A DNA stretch of 52,783 bases, from contig CALXTR010000011.1 of the NCBI GenBank assembly GCA_944391475.1, forward strand, positions 1-52,783, given 5' to 3'. The translations under genes and the position numbers were made by a program. The notes under the pieces were generated by a model. That model had not been told where the DNA came from. It did no database searches and saw nothing but the letters and a program-made list of their open reading frames with translations. Positions 8,886-17,726 of the stretch are shown one piece after another (the stretch's first letter is position 1; the number at the start of each line of letters is the position of its first letter). This stretch comes from an uncultured Alphaproteobacteria bacterium (lineage in GTDB: Bacteria; Pseudomonadota; Alphaproteobacteria; RF32; CAG-239).

Positions 8886-9958
8886 TGAGTATTAATGAAA
8901 AACTTGCCAATGTCGTCAACCGCTATGATGAGCTTGAAGCGCTGATTTCTGCCCCTGGTGTTTCGGCTGATGACTTGGTTAAGATGAATAAAGAAATTTC
9001 GCAATTAGCGCCGGTTGTCGATGCGGTTAAGAATTTTAACCACCTGCAAGCCAACATGGAAGATGCTAAAGCCATGATGGACGATTCCTCTTTAGATAAG
9101 GAAATGCGGGAGATGGCCGAGGCCGAATATTATGAGCTCAAAGAAAAACTCCCCGAGCTTGAAAAAGAAATTAAGATTTTGCTGTTGCCCAAAGATGCCG
9201 ATGATGAAAAGAATGCCATTTTGGAAGTAAGAGCCGGCACCGGCGGCGATGAGGCGGCCCTGTTTGCGGCGGTACTTTTTGAGATGTATCAGCGCTATTC
9301 GGCTTTGCAAGGTTGGAAATTTGAAGTGTTAGATGCCGATGAAAACGGCCTTGGCGGCTATAAACAGGCCTCTGCCAAGATTACTGGTAAAGATGTGTTT
9401 GCCAAGCTCAAATTTGAGTCTGGAGCGCATCGTGTTCAGCGCGTTCCGATTACCGAATCTCAGGGGCGTGTCCATACTTCTGCAGCCACAGTTGCGGTCT
9501 TGCCCGAGATTGAAGAAGTTGATTTGTATATTAATCCGGCCGACTTAAAGATTGATGTCTACCGTGCATCTGGTGCCGGTGGACAGCACGTTAACCGAAC
9601 GGAATCTGCAGTGCGTATTACGCATATCCCAACCGGTGTCGTGGTACAGTGCCAAGATGACCGCTCACAGTATAAAAATAAAGAAAAAGCGATGAACCAC
9701 TTGCGTGCTAAGCTCTATGACCAGCAAAAAGAAAGCATTGATTCGGCTTATTCGGAAAAACGAAAACTCCAAATTGGTAGCGGCGACCGCAGCGAGCGGA
9801 TACGCACCTATAACTACCCGCAAGGCCGCGTGACCGACCATCGAATTAACTTGACTTTGTATAAGTTAGATGATGTCGTTTCGGGAGATGCTTTAGGCGA
9901 GATTATTGATGCGCTGGTCTCAGAAGACCAAGCCCAAAGATTATCCGAGTTGGAATAA
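8885..9958 (+). CDS. prfA: Peptide chain release factor 1
   Basis: 357 aa. Releases peptides at UAA and UAG. The GGQ catalytic motif is in [14 protein letters not shown] (GGQ near residue 232). The stop-codon reading tripeptide region reads [12 protein letters not shown], that is PIT where E. coli has PAT, a conservative change. The tail [19 protein letters not shown] is typical of RF1. It shares one base with the hisS stop codon and ends at a strong terminator. The methyltransferase gene prmC that often follows prfA is not here. Confidence 0.97.
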   Translation: MSINEKLANVVNRYDELEALISAPGVSADDLVKMNKEISQLAPVVDAVKNFNHLQANMEDAKAMMDDSSLDKEMREMAEAEYYELKEKLPELEKEIKILLLPKDADDEKNAILEVRAGTGGDEAALFAAVLFEMYQRYSALQGWKFEVLDADENGLGGYKQASAKITGKDVFAKLKFESGAHRVQRVPITESQGRVHTSAATVAVLPEIEEVDLYINPADLKIDVYRASGAGGQHVNRTESAVRITHIPTGVVVQCQDDRSQYKNKEKAMNHLRAKLYDQQKESIDSAYSEKRKLQIGSGDRSERIRTYNYPQGRVTDHRINLTLYKLDDVVSGDALGEIIDALVSEDQAQRLSELE

Positions 9959-9961
9959 AAG

Positions 9962-9996
9962 AAAAAAAGCCTCTGTAACTGAGGCTTTTTCTTTTT
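9962..9996 (+). terminator. Bidirectional terminator after prfA
   Basis: AAAAAGCCTC (9964-9973) pairs with GAGGCTTTTT (9981-9990) around TGTAACT, with more Ts to 9996. It lies three bases after the prfA stop codon and directly beside the end of the convergent gene at 9999. Confidence 0.88.
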
Positions 9997-9998
9997 GA

Positions 9999-12329
9999 TT
10001 ATTTCCAAGTTTTCACTTCATCTAAGGTAGCATTAATACGGTATAAGTTGCTGTGCCCGTAGTTGTTTTCCGGTGGAGTTAGCCCTTGCGGAATAAAAAG
10101 CAGAATGCTGTTATTTCCGGTTAAATCTCCGGGAAGTTTGGCAAAATTATTGAGCATTATATATGCGTTTTGAATTTTCAAATTTAAGATGTGGTTTGCG
10201 GCCATGTTAGCCGGATAAATTCCGCTTATATATTCAAATCCGGCTTGTCTGATTTTTTGAATGTCTTGATTATCCGCAGAACGAATTTTACCGTTTTTAA
10301 TTAGAAATTGTAATCCTTGCAGCCCTGGGATTATATCTGGAGTAATAAACTCTCCGTAGGTCATTTGCGAATTATATTCGTACATTTCATCTGCTAATGG
10401 CTCTCCGATAATTGGCGTTTGGAGCAATTGTGGTTGGTTGATATTGAGATGTAATTCATTAATTTCATTAATAATTGAATCTGTTCCCACATAAGTTCTA
10501 AGGCAACGGTCATCTGGAGGAGTAGATTTATTAGCGTAACGATATTTTACCAACACGTCTGATTTTATTCCTCGTATTGCCGATGGCATAAAACTTCCGA
10601 TGACAACTGCGCGCAAATCAGTTTGCGGAGAAGTATAAATATCCCAAATAAACGGATTGTAGTTGCTTAAAAACAGTACCACACATTTCCCCGGCCGATT
10701 TATTTTAACTTTTGCCTTATAAGTTGTTGCTCGGTCGCTGGTAAATAAATCTTTTGAAATTTCTTCCGTTCTGTTGCTGCTATAAGCATAGACTTCACAA
10801 TCAGGAGTAATATTTGATAATTGGCACATGGGTTTGGTGTTGGGTTTATTACCTTCTAGCCAAGACTTAAATTGCTGAAGCTGCTTGTTGAGGTCATACA
10901 TATTTTTTATTTTTCGCAACCGATGTCGCGCATAAGGAATAAAAGCCCGTATAATTTCTGAGTCGTGCTTTAATTCTTTAGCAATCAAATTGTTTAGTTC
11001 AGAATTTTTTTTGCTGAGAGCGGGATCACTGCAAATGATTGTTTCCACAATTGTTTGCGGGATTTCGCAGTTAACAATCTTGGTATTTCCTTTTTCCTGC
11101 AAATAAGCTTTGATATTTTCAGCGAAAGTGTTTACTAGTAGCACTTTTTTGTTTGACAGCCGTTTAATTCCGATGTCATTTGCAATAAACTTATTTATAA
11201 ATTCACTTGGTAAGTCAATATCTTTGGGCACAAAGAGAAATTGGTATTGCCATTTATCGAGCCGAGCCAGCAGCGGAGAATTTTTTAATACAGCATAATA
11301 GCTGAACACTCCCGGAGGCGGTAATTGCATATTTTTAGCTTTGGGATTTTGAAAAAGGGAAAAATCCTTGGTATTAAGTGGCGTCAATCCAAACTTCCAT
11401 AGCCATTTCAAATCATTGGCATCAAGAGGGGCGATAATACCTTGTTGTTCCAACTCTTTCCAAGTTATGAGGTTCTTCTCTTTTGTAGGTATGATTGAAC
11501 TAACACTGTTATTATTAGATGAAAAATCATTAGTTTCGGTATTTTCTCCTATCAGCGTCTCATGGATAACATGGACTTTATCCATGTTAACACCTTGTGT
11601 TTTCATTATTTCTAAAATTTTATTTTTTTCAATGCGTGGAAATTGACAATCAGCGGCATCTTTCATTAGTTCGGAAGATAGATAATGATATATTTTCGTA
11701 TTTTCGGGATATCCACGAATAACTGAGGGTACATTTCCGGCACTGAAAATTGCTTTAATATTGGTTTGTGGGGTAGTTTTAATATCCCAAATCATCGGAG
11801 CATAAGTATTTAGTATCAAATAACTGCACTGGTTTGGTAGGTTGATTTTCATTTGAGTGGTATGAAAATTAATATTGCCTGCATTTTCAAGTTTTGATGT
11901 GTGTGGATTAGGTTGCAAAACTTCATATACGTAAATATCACATTGAGGTTCAAATATTGGCCAGATGCAAGCTTTGCCATTAATGGCGTCATCAATTTGT
12001 GCTATGGTGTGGATGTAATTATTTTTGATACACTCTGTATTTTCACATTGACCACGGAGAATATCTTGGCTGGTCAAATAATCATCAATATTTTTAAGAT
12101 TTTTATCAGTTATCGAATTGGAGCTTGAAATTTTCCATTTGGTTTTAAGCTCGGTATATTTCTGATTTAGTTGATTATTTAGTTGTGCCAATTCCTGATT
12201 GTTGCAAATATAAGTATTATTAAGCGTTTTATTGGGTTTATTGGGTGTGCAGTCTAATATTTGAGCTTTTGCAGTTAAAGAAAGGAATGAACATACCAAC
12301 AGACTGAAGATATAAGTATATTTGTTCAT
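9999..12329 (-). CDS. Large secreted protein with duplicated LprI/DUF1311-like module
   Basis: 776 aa from ATG 12329 (AAGGA seven bases upstream; a GTG five codons earlier is less likely). A signal peptide ends near LTAKAQ (about 23). Two tandem halves can be aligned by eye. Each starts with a Cys-rich LprI-like segment (YICNNQELAQLNNQLNQKY near 42-60; ETIICSDPALSKKNSELNN near 433-451). Each then has a paired-cysteine segment (CDIYVYEV / CEVYAYSS) and a shared motif in which NxYxPxIWDI is followed by TxPQT and PSxIRG. The C-terminal ~130 aa is unique. LprI-like domains occur in periplasmic lysozyme-inhibitor-type proteins; the companion domain is unknown to me. It probably acts in the periplasm or outside. 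Monocistronic. Confidence 0.75.
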   Translation of the reverse strand: MNKYTYIFSLLVCSFLSLTAKAQILDCTPNKPNKTLNNTYICNNQELAQLNNQLNQKYTELKTKWKISSSNSITDKNLKNIDDYLTSQDILRGQCENTECIKNNYIHTIAQIDDAINGKACIWPIFEPQCDIYVYEVLQPNPHTSKLENAGNINFHTTQMKINLPNQCSYLILNTYAPMIWDIKTTPQTNIKAIFSAGNVPSVIRGYPENTKIYHYLSSELMKDAADCQFPRIEKNKILEIMKTQGVNMDKVHVIHETLIGENTETNDFSSNNNSVSSIIPTKEKNLITWKELEQQGIIAPLDANDLKWLWKFGLTPLNTKDFSLFQNPKAKNMQLPPPGVFSYYAVLKNSPLLARLDKWQYQFLFVPKDIDLPSEFINKFIANDIGIKRLSNKKVLLVNTFAENIKAYLQEKGNTKIVNCEIPQTIVETIICSDPALSKKNSELNNLIAKELKHDSEIIRAFIPYARHRLRKIKNMYDLNKQLQQFKSWLEGNKPNTKPMCQLSNITPDCEVYAYSSNRTEEISKDLFTSDRATTYKAKVKINRPGKCVVLFLSNYNPFIWDIYTSPQTDLRAVVIGSFMPSAIRGIKSDVLVKYRYANKSTPPDDRCLRTYVGTDSIINEINELHLNINQPQLLQTPIIGEPLADEMYEYNSQMTYGEFITPDIIPGLQGLQFLIKNGKIRSADNQDIQKIRQAGFEYISGIYPANMAANHILNLKIQNAYIMLNNFAKLPGDLTGNNSILLFIPQGLTPPENNYGHSNLYRINATLDEVKTWK

Positions 12330-12428
12330 TGTATTATCCTTCACAACTAAAACACCATATTAAATACAAGCCTAAATTAAAAGAATTAAAAAAAGATTAG
12401 TTGTCTTTTCACAGCTTTGATTTTTTGA

Positions 12429-12457
12429 TTGTGTTGGTAAGCAAAAGTTTCTATAAT
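12429..12457 (+). promoter_or_regulatory. Sigma-70 promoter for dnaE
   Basis: TTGTGT (12429-12434) and a perfect TATAAT (12452-12457) are separated by exactly 17 bp, 34 bases before the dnaE ATG. The best consensus promoter in the window by eye. Confidence 0.7.
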
Positions 12458-12490
12458 CTGCGGCAGATTAATCTAAAGGACTAAGAGGTA

Positions 12491-15400
12491 ATGGCCGAGC
12501 CAAAATTCATACATCTGCGGGTTCACACCGCCTATTCGCTGTCGGAAGGCGCCATGCCGGTTCCAAAATTGATACATCGGCTCCATGACCAAGGCGTTGC
12601 AGCCATTGCCATTACTGATACCGCCAATTTGTTTGGCGGCAAAGCTTTTTCCAAATATGCCTCTGATGAAGGTGTTAAGCCGATTTTAGGTAGCCAGTTT
12701 AACCTCCGCAATCCCGATTCTCAAGACGTGCTCAAATCTAAAGGCAGGATAGTTGAGCCTGATAAGATAATTATTTTGGTGATGAACGCTGAAGGTTATA
12801 TGAACCTGATGCATTTGATGAAAGTTGCCTATCTGGAAGGAGCAACTGCGCAAGAAAAAGCACAAATTGCTATCAAAGATTTGGAAGGCCATAGCGAAGG
12901 GCTGATTTGCCTAACCGGTGGTGTTGAAGGCCCGATAGGCAGGTTGCTGTTGGAAAACCGCCGTGCCGAGGCCGAACAAACTTTGCTTGAGTTGCAAAAG
13001 CTTTTCGGCGATAGATTGTATATGGAAATTGCTCGTATTGGGCTTGAAGAAGAGCGCAAAACCGAAGATACTTTTATTGAGCTTGCTTATAAGTATAATA
13101 TTCCGTTGGTGGCAACCAATGAGGCTTTCTTTTTTGATGCTGATATGTATGAAGCGCACGATGCTCTGATTTGTATTGCCGCCGGAGAATATTTGAGCAA
13201 CACCAACCGCAAGCACTATTCGCCCAACAATCGCTTAAGGAGCGAAGCTGAAATGGTTGAGCTGTTTGCCGATTTGCCCGAAGCGGTCATGAATACGGTA
13301 CAAATCGCCAAGCGCTGCAATTACTTGTCGGAAAAGGTACAGCCTTTGCTGCCGATTTTTGAGTGTCCCGGCGGCAAAACTCAAGATGAGTTTATCACTG
13401 AGCAAGCCTATTTGGGGCTCAAAGCTCGTATGGAAGCCACGGTTTATACTCCCGAAATGAGTGCAGAAGAACGTCAAAAAATTGACCGTGAATATTTTGC
13501 TCGATTGGAATATGAATTAAGCGTTATTAAGAAAATGGGTTTCCCCGGATATTTCTTAATCGTGTCAGACTTCATCAAATGGTCTAAGGGTCATGGAGTT
13601 CCGGTTGGCCCTGGCCGTGGTTCGGGTGCGGGTTCCATTGTGGCTTGGTCTTTGCGCATTACCGACCTTGACCCGCTCAAGTTAAATTTGCTGTTTGAGC
13701 GATTTTTGAATCCGGAACGTATTAACATGCCGGACTTCGACGTCGACTTCTGCCAAGAAAACCGCTACAAGACCATTGAGTATGTGCAAAACAAATATGG
13801 CTTTGACCATGTTGCCCAAATCATTACCTATGGCAAATTGCAAAGTAAGAATGTGATTCGTGACGTGGCGCGAGTTTTGCAAATGCCCTATTCGCAGGCT
13901 GACCGCATCAGTAAGATGATTCCACCGGGAGTTCAGGGTAAAAACCCCACCTTGCAAGAGTCCTTAGACCAAGTGCCCGAACTTGAAGAAATGCGCCAAA
14001 ACGACCCGCAGATTAATAAGCTGTTTGATATCGGTATGAAACTTGAAGGCTTGTATCGCCAATCCGGTATGCACGCCGCCGGCGTGGTTATTGGCGATAG
14101 GCCGCTTGAGCAGCTGGTGCCGTTATATAAAGATCCTAAAGCCGATATGCCGGTCACTCAGTATGATATGAAATATGTGGAAGAAACCGGACTGATTAAG
14201 TTTGACTTTTTGGGCTTAAAGACGCTGACGGTTATCCAGCGTGCAGTAGACTTGGTTAAGAAGCACCGCGGTATTGAGCTGGTAATGAGCGATATTCCGC
14301 TTGATGATAAAGCAACATATGAACTTTTGCAGCGTGGCGATACGGCAGGCGTGTTCCAGTTTGAATCTGCTGGTATGAAAGATGTGCACAAACAAATCAA
14401 GCCCGACCGCTTTGAAGATTTAATCGCTATCGTTTCGCTTTATCGCCCTGGCCCGATGGACAATATTCCAAGTTACATCAGACGCAAGCACGGTGAGGAA
14501 GAAATCACCTACCTCCACCCCTCGTTAGCTCCGATTATCGGAGAAACTTATGGGATTATGATTTATCAGGAACAAGTGATGAAAATTGCCCAAGAGCTGG
14601 CTGGCTATACCTTGGGTGGTGCTGATAAATTGCGTAAGGCCATGGGTAAAAAAATTAAGGAAGAAATGGTCAAACACCGAGTGATTTTCACGGAAGGTGC
14701 GGTTAAAAATGGTATTGAAGAGGCAACCGCTACCAGTATTTTTGACCAAATGGAAAAATTTGCGTCATATGGTTTTAATAAGTCCCACGCTGCGGCTTAT
14801 TCGCTCATTTCTTATCAGACCGCATACCTCAAAGCACACTATCCGGAAGAATTTATGTGTGCGACCATGTCTTTTGAAATGACCAATACCGAAAAACTTT
14901 TGTTCTTCAAAGAAGAATGTAAGAAAATGGGTATTCAGGTCCTTCAGCCTGATATCAATAAGTCGGGTTCTGATTTTTCGGTCGAGGGGCATAATATTCG
15001 CTATGCCTTAAGCGCCATCAAAGGGGTAGGGGTGGCGAATATGAAAGTCATTGAAGAGATAAGAAAAAAAGGCGGCCCCTTTAAGGATATTTCTGATTTT
15101 ATTCACCGCATTCCCTTGCAAAATCATAACCGTCGCCAGTTTGAAAATATGATAAAAGCGGGAGTGTTTGATAGCTTGGAGAAAAACCGCGGCAAACTCT
15201 TTGCCAATGTGGAAGCCATCGGCCAGCATATTAGTGCCGCCACCGAGCTCAAAACCAGCAGCCAGTCGTCACTTTTTGGCGATGAGGAGCTAAAATCTAC
15301 GGTTAAGCTTGCCGATAAGCCCGATTGGCCGGAATTAGAAAAGCTCAAATTAGAGGCTGAGGCGATAGGTTTTTATTTGTCGGCACACCCCTTGGATACT

Positions 15401-15961
15401 TACCGCCGCGGTATGGAAAAATTGGGTATCAAAAGTTGGGTCGAGGTTTCGCAAGGTATCAAGACCGGCGATACGATTCGCGCCAAATTAGCCGGCTGCG
15501 TTAATTCTTTCCAAAAGCGGATTTCCAAAAACGGCAACAAATACGCTTTTTTGGAATTATCCGATGCCAGCAGCAATTTTGAAGGTTTACTGTTCTCAGA
15601 AACTTTGGCCAAATATGAAGATGTCATCAACAGCGGCCAGCCCTTAATGGTTAGTATCACCATAGATAAACAAACCGAAGAAGCCAGCCCGAGAATGATG
15701 GTAAATCTGGTTGAAACCTTAGATAAGGCAATTGCTGAGGTTTCTAACGGTTTGGAAATTGAGGTCGGCAATATTGAGGCAGTACCTGAACTCAAAAAAA
15801 TCTTAAGCCACGATATGAATGGTAAAAATAAGATATATATAAAACCTGAGCATAATGATTGGGATATTCGTATTGAACTTGCCGGTGGTTATGCTTTAGC
15901 CTCCGATGTCTTAAACCAGATACGCAATGTTCCTGGTGTAACCTCGCTAAAGGAGATATAA
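12491..15961 (+). CDS. dnaE: DNA polymerase III alpha subunit
   Basis: 1156 aa, the expected length. The replicative polymerase subunit begins with a PHP domain (HLRVHTAYSLSEGAMP), followed by the polymerase core with VGPGRGSGAGS and the catalytic aspartates in PDFDVDFC (about 415-422). Next come FEFESAGMK-like motifs and SYGFNKSHAAAYS. The tail has a helix-hairpin-helix region and an OB fold (from about 1000), where RAKLAGCVNSFQKR marks the beginning. An AAGGA site ten bases upstream supports the start. The gene for the next membrane protein begins one base after the stop codon, with its ribosome binding site inside the dnaE tail. Confidence 0.97.
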   Translation: MAEPKFIHLRVHTAYSLSEGAMPVPKLIHRLHDQGVAAIAITDTANLFGGKAFSKYASDEGVKPILGSQFNLRNPDSQDVLKSKGRIVEPDKIIILVMNAEGYMNLMHLMKVAYLEGATAQEKAQIAIKDLEGHSEGLICLTGGVEGPIGRLLLENRRAEAEQTLLELQKLFGDRLYMEIARIGLEEERKTEDTFIELAYKYNIPLVATNEAFFFDADMYEAHDALICIAAGEYLSNTNRKHYSPNNRLRSEAEMVELFADLPEAVMNTVQIAKRCNYLSEKVQPLLPIFECPGGKTQDEFITEQAYLGLKARMEATVYTPEMSAEERQKIDREYFARLEYELSVIKKMGFPGYFLIVSDFIKWSKGHGVPVGPGRGSGAGSIVAWSLRITDLDPLKLNLLFERFLNPERINMPDFDVDFCQENRYKTIEYVQNKYGFDHVAQIITYGKLQSKNVIRDVARVLQMPYSQADRISKMIPPGVQGKNPTLQESLDQVPELEEMRQNDPQINKLFDIGMKLEGLYRQSGMHAAGVVIGDRPLEQLVPLYKDPKADMPVTQYDMKYVEETGLIKFDFLGLKTLTVIQRAVDLVKKHRGIELVMSDIPLDDKATYELLQRGDTAGVFQFESAGMKDVHKQIKPDRFEDLIAIVSLYRPGPMDNIPSYIRRKHGEEEITYLHPSLAPIIGETYGIMIYQEQVMKIAQELAGYTLGGADKLRKAMGKKIKEEMVKHRVIFTEGAVKNGIEEATATSIFDQMEKFASYGFNKSHAAAYSLISYQTAYLKAHYPEEFMCATMSFEMTNTEKLLFFKEECKKMGIQVLQPDINKSGSDFSVEGHNIRYALSAIKGVGVANMKVIEEIRKKGGPFKDISDFIHRIPLQNHNRRQFENMIKAGVFDSLEKNRGKLFANVEAIGQHISAATELKTSSQSSLFGDEELKSTVKLADKPDWPELEKLKLEAEAIGFYLSAHPLDTYRRGMEKLGIKSWVEVSQGIKTGDTIRAKLAGCVNSFQKRISKNGNKYAFLELSDASSNFEGLLFSETLAKYEDVINSGQPLMVSITIDKQTEEASPRMMVNLVETLDKAIAEVSNGLEIEVGNIEAVPELKKILSHDMNGKNKIYIKPEHNDWDIRIELAGGYALASDVLNQIRNVPGVTSLKEI

Positions 15962-15962
15962 A

Positions 15963-16844
15963 ATGTCAGATTGGTTTGGCAATATCTGCCGACAACTTAC
16001 CGGCCAAGGGCAGAGTACTCCGCCGCAAAGTTCTTTATCTGAGAACTTTCGCAGTGCCGGAGTGCGCTGGCTAAAATTGACTTTCCAGCCTTTTTCATTT
16101 CTGTTAGATGGCTTTTGGAGCTGGGCTAAGCTGGCTTTGTGGTATGGTTTATTGTTGAGCTTGTTGGCTTGGGGGTTTGGATATTTGTATGTTTGCTCAC
16201 AAGTTATTGATGGCTCATTTTATTATTGTAGCGATTCTGAGATTGTATATCTGGTCTATGTGTTGCTAAAGATTTTTATTTTAGGTGTTTTTGCGGCTCG
16301 CTGGATACAAATTGAGCAAAAATTGGATTTTACGCTTTCATGGAAACAAGCCATTAATTTTGACCGTGCCTCACTTAGGGGCGGGGCCTTGTTGTTAGGT
16401 TTTGTCGGACTGCTGATTTTTCCTTTTATTTCCTTTGAGCTTTTATCTGCCCGCGTCCCCAATCCCGATTGGCGGATAGAAATAAGCTATTTTGCAGTAG
16501 TAAGCATAGGTTTTTTAGTGCCGATTTTGGCCATGCGCTATTATGCCTGGTTGGCCTTTGCCGCCCTTAACCAAAAGTTACCTGGTTTCAAAACCGTTTG
16601 GGCTATGACCCGTGGTCAATTATTTAAGATTTTAGTGGCCTTATTTGTATTGTTGCTGCTGATGATATTTATATTGGGTAATTACTTTATATCGTTTAGA
16701 TATTTAGGTACAGGCAGTTTGAGCATTTTTACCCTTGTATCCGAGCTGATATTTAATATATTAAGCTTGTTGTTTATGGCACTTTTGGCCGGACATTGTT
16801 TGGTTCAAAAACAGCAAATATTTGGAGATAATAAAGATGAATAA
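15963..16844 (+). CDS. Polytopic membrane protein, unknown function
   Basis: 293 aa with about six predicted transmembrane helices (roughly 53-76, 93-111, 139-157, 175-193, 220-240, 254-275) after a polar N-terminal 40 residues. An AAGGAG site eight bases upstream lies inside the dnaE end, so it is translated from the dnaE message. It overlaps the next gene by eight bases. Size and topology resemble the following protein, which suggests that the two are related or form a heteromeric inner-membrane pair. No recognised family motif. Confidence 0.75.
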   Translation: MSDWFGNICRQLTGQGQSTPPQSSLSENFRSAGVRWLKLTFQPFSFLLDGFWSWAKLALWYGLLLSLLAWGFGYLYVCSQVIDGSFYYCSDSEIVYLVYVLLKIFILGVFAARWIQIEQKLDFTLSWKQAINFDRASLRGGALLLGFVGLLIFPFISFELLSARVPNPDWRIEISYFAVVSIGFLVPILAMRYYAWLAFAALNQKLPGFKTVWAMTRGQLFKILVALFVLLLLMIFILGNYFISFRYLGTGSLSIFTLVSELIFNILSLLFMALLAGHCLVQKQQIFGDNKDE

Positions 16845-17676
16845 TTCCAAAATCATCATTCCCTTTGGCGAATTGGTTAATCGTAGTTTGAGCTATGTGG
16901 TGTATAATTACGCCATCTTGTTTAAGATGATGATTGTTCCGGTTTTGCTGATGTTTGCAGTGCAACTGCTCTTGCCCAAACTTGGTCTATCCATGTTTAT
17001 AGTGATGATTATATCATCATATCTTGGTGTGGCATGTTGTCGCAAAATTGTCTTAAACGAAGAGCCAGTTCTTTCTGCGGATTATTTCCGCTATATGTTA
17101 GTGTATCTGCTCCGCTATCTTGGTATTTCTTTACTCATATTCTCTGTTGGTTCAATCTTTCTTGGCATAGTATATTTGTTTGGAGATGAGGTAGCTAAAA
17201 CTACGGTTATCGGTATCTTACAAGGAAAGGCTCCGGGTTTAGATGCATCTATTACTATTTACTTCTATTTGCTCATTGCGCTTTTGGTAGCCGCATTCTA
17301 TAGTGTTCGCCTGCGCCTTTCTTTGGCCTCGGCCGCTGTAAATGACCAAGACATAAATATGCTCCAAGCCTTTCAAATTTCCAAAGGCAATACCTGGAGA
17401 TTGTTTGGCGGATTTATCCTTGCCAACATTCCGGTTCTAGTTATCTATTTCATTTTATTAAAGCTTGCGATGTATCTTCCTGACAATTTACTGTGGGGTT
17501 TGGTTTTCGCATTCTTGGGTACGATTGCAAACGGCATCGATATTTGTATCAAGGCCTCTTTTGACGCGCATGTGTATCAGTATTTTGCCTATTTTTATCA
17601 TAAGCAGATAGAAGATGCCGAAGCCGCTGCCGCCAAACAATTGGTTGAAGAAGAAATCAAACGCCGCCGCGATTAA
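16837..17676 (+). CDS. Second polytopic membrane protein, unknown function
   Basis: 279 aa from ATG 16837 (GGAG nine bases upstream; a TTG at 16822 is less likely). About six hydrophobic segments and a charged C-terminal tail ending EEEIKRRRD, presumably cytoplasmic. The segment NMLQAFQISKGNTWRLFGG is reminiscent of the repeated membrane domain attached to some glycerophosphodiesterases, but that is only a resemblance. It overlaps the preceding gene by eight bases and ends at a shared terminator. Confidence 0.75.
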   Translation: MNNSKIIIPFGELVNRSLSYVVYNYAILFKMMIVPVLLMFAVQLLLPKLGLSMFIVMIISSYLGVACCRKIVLNEEPVLSADYFRYMLVYLLRYLGISLLIFSVGSIFLGIVYLFGDEVAKTTVIGILQGKAPGLDASITIYFYLLIALLVAAFYSVRLRLSLASAAVNDQDINMLQAFQISKGNTWRLFGGFILANIPVLVIYFILLKLAMYLPDNLLWGLVFAFLGTIANGIDICIKASFDAHVYQYFAYFYHKQIEDAEAAAAKQLVEEEIKRRRD

Positions 17677-17695
17677 AATATTTTGTTTAGTCTCA

Positions 17696-17726
17696 AAAAA
17701 ACACCCCGCCTTGCGGGGTGTTCCTT
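17696..17726 (+). terminator. Bidirectional terminator
   Basis: AACACCCCGC (17700-17709) pairs with GCGGGGTGTT (17713-17722) around a 3-nt loop, with A-rich and T-rich flanks. It separates the convergent membrane-protein genes. Confidence 0.85.
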
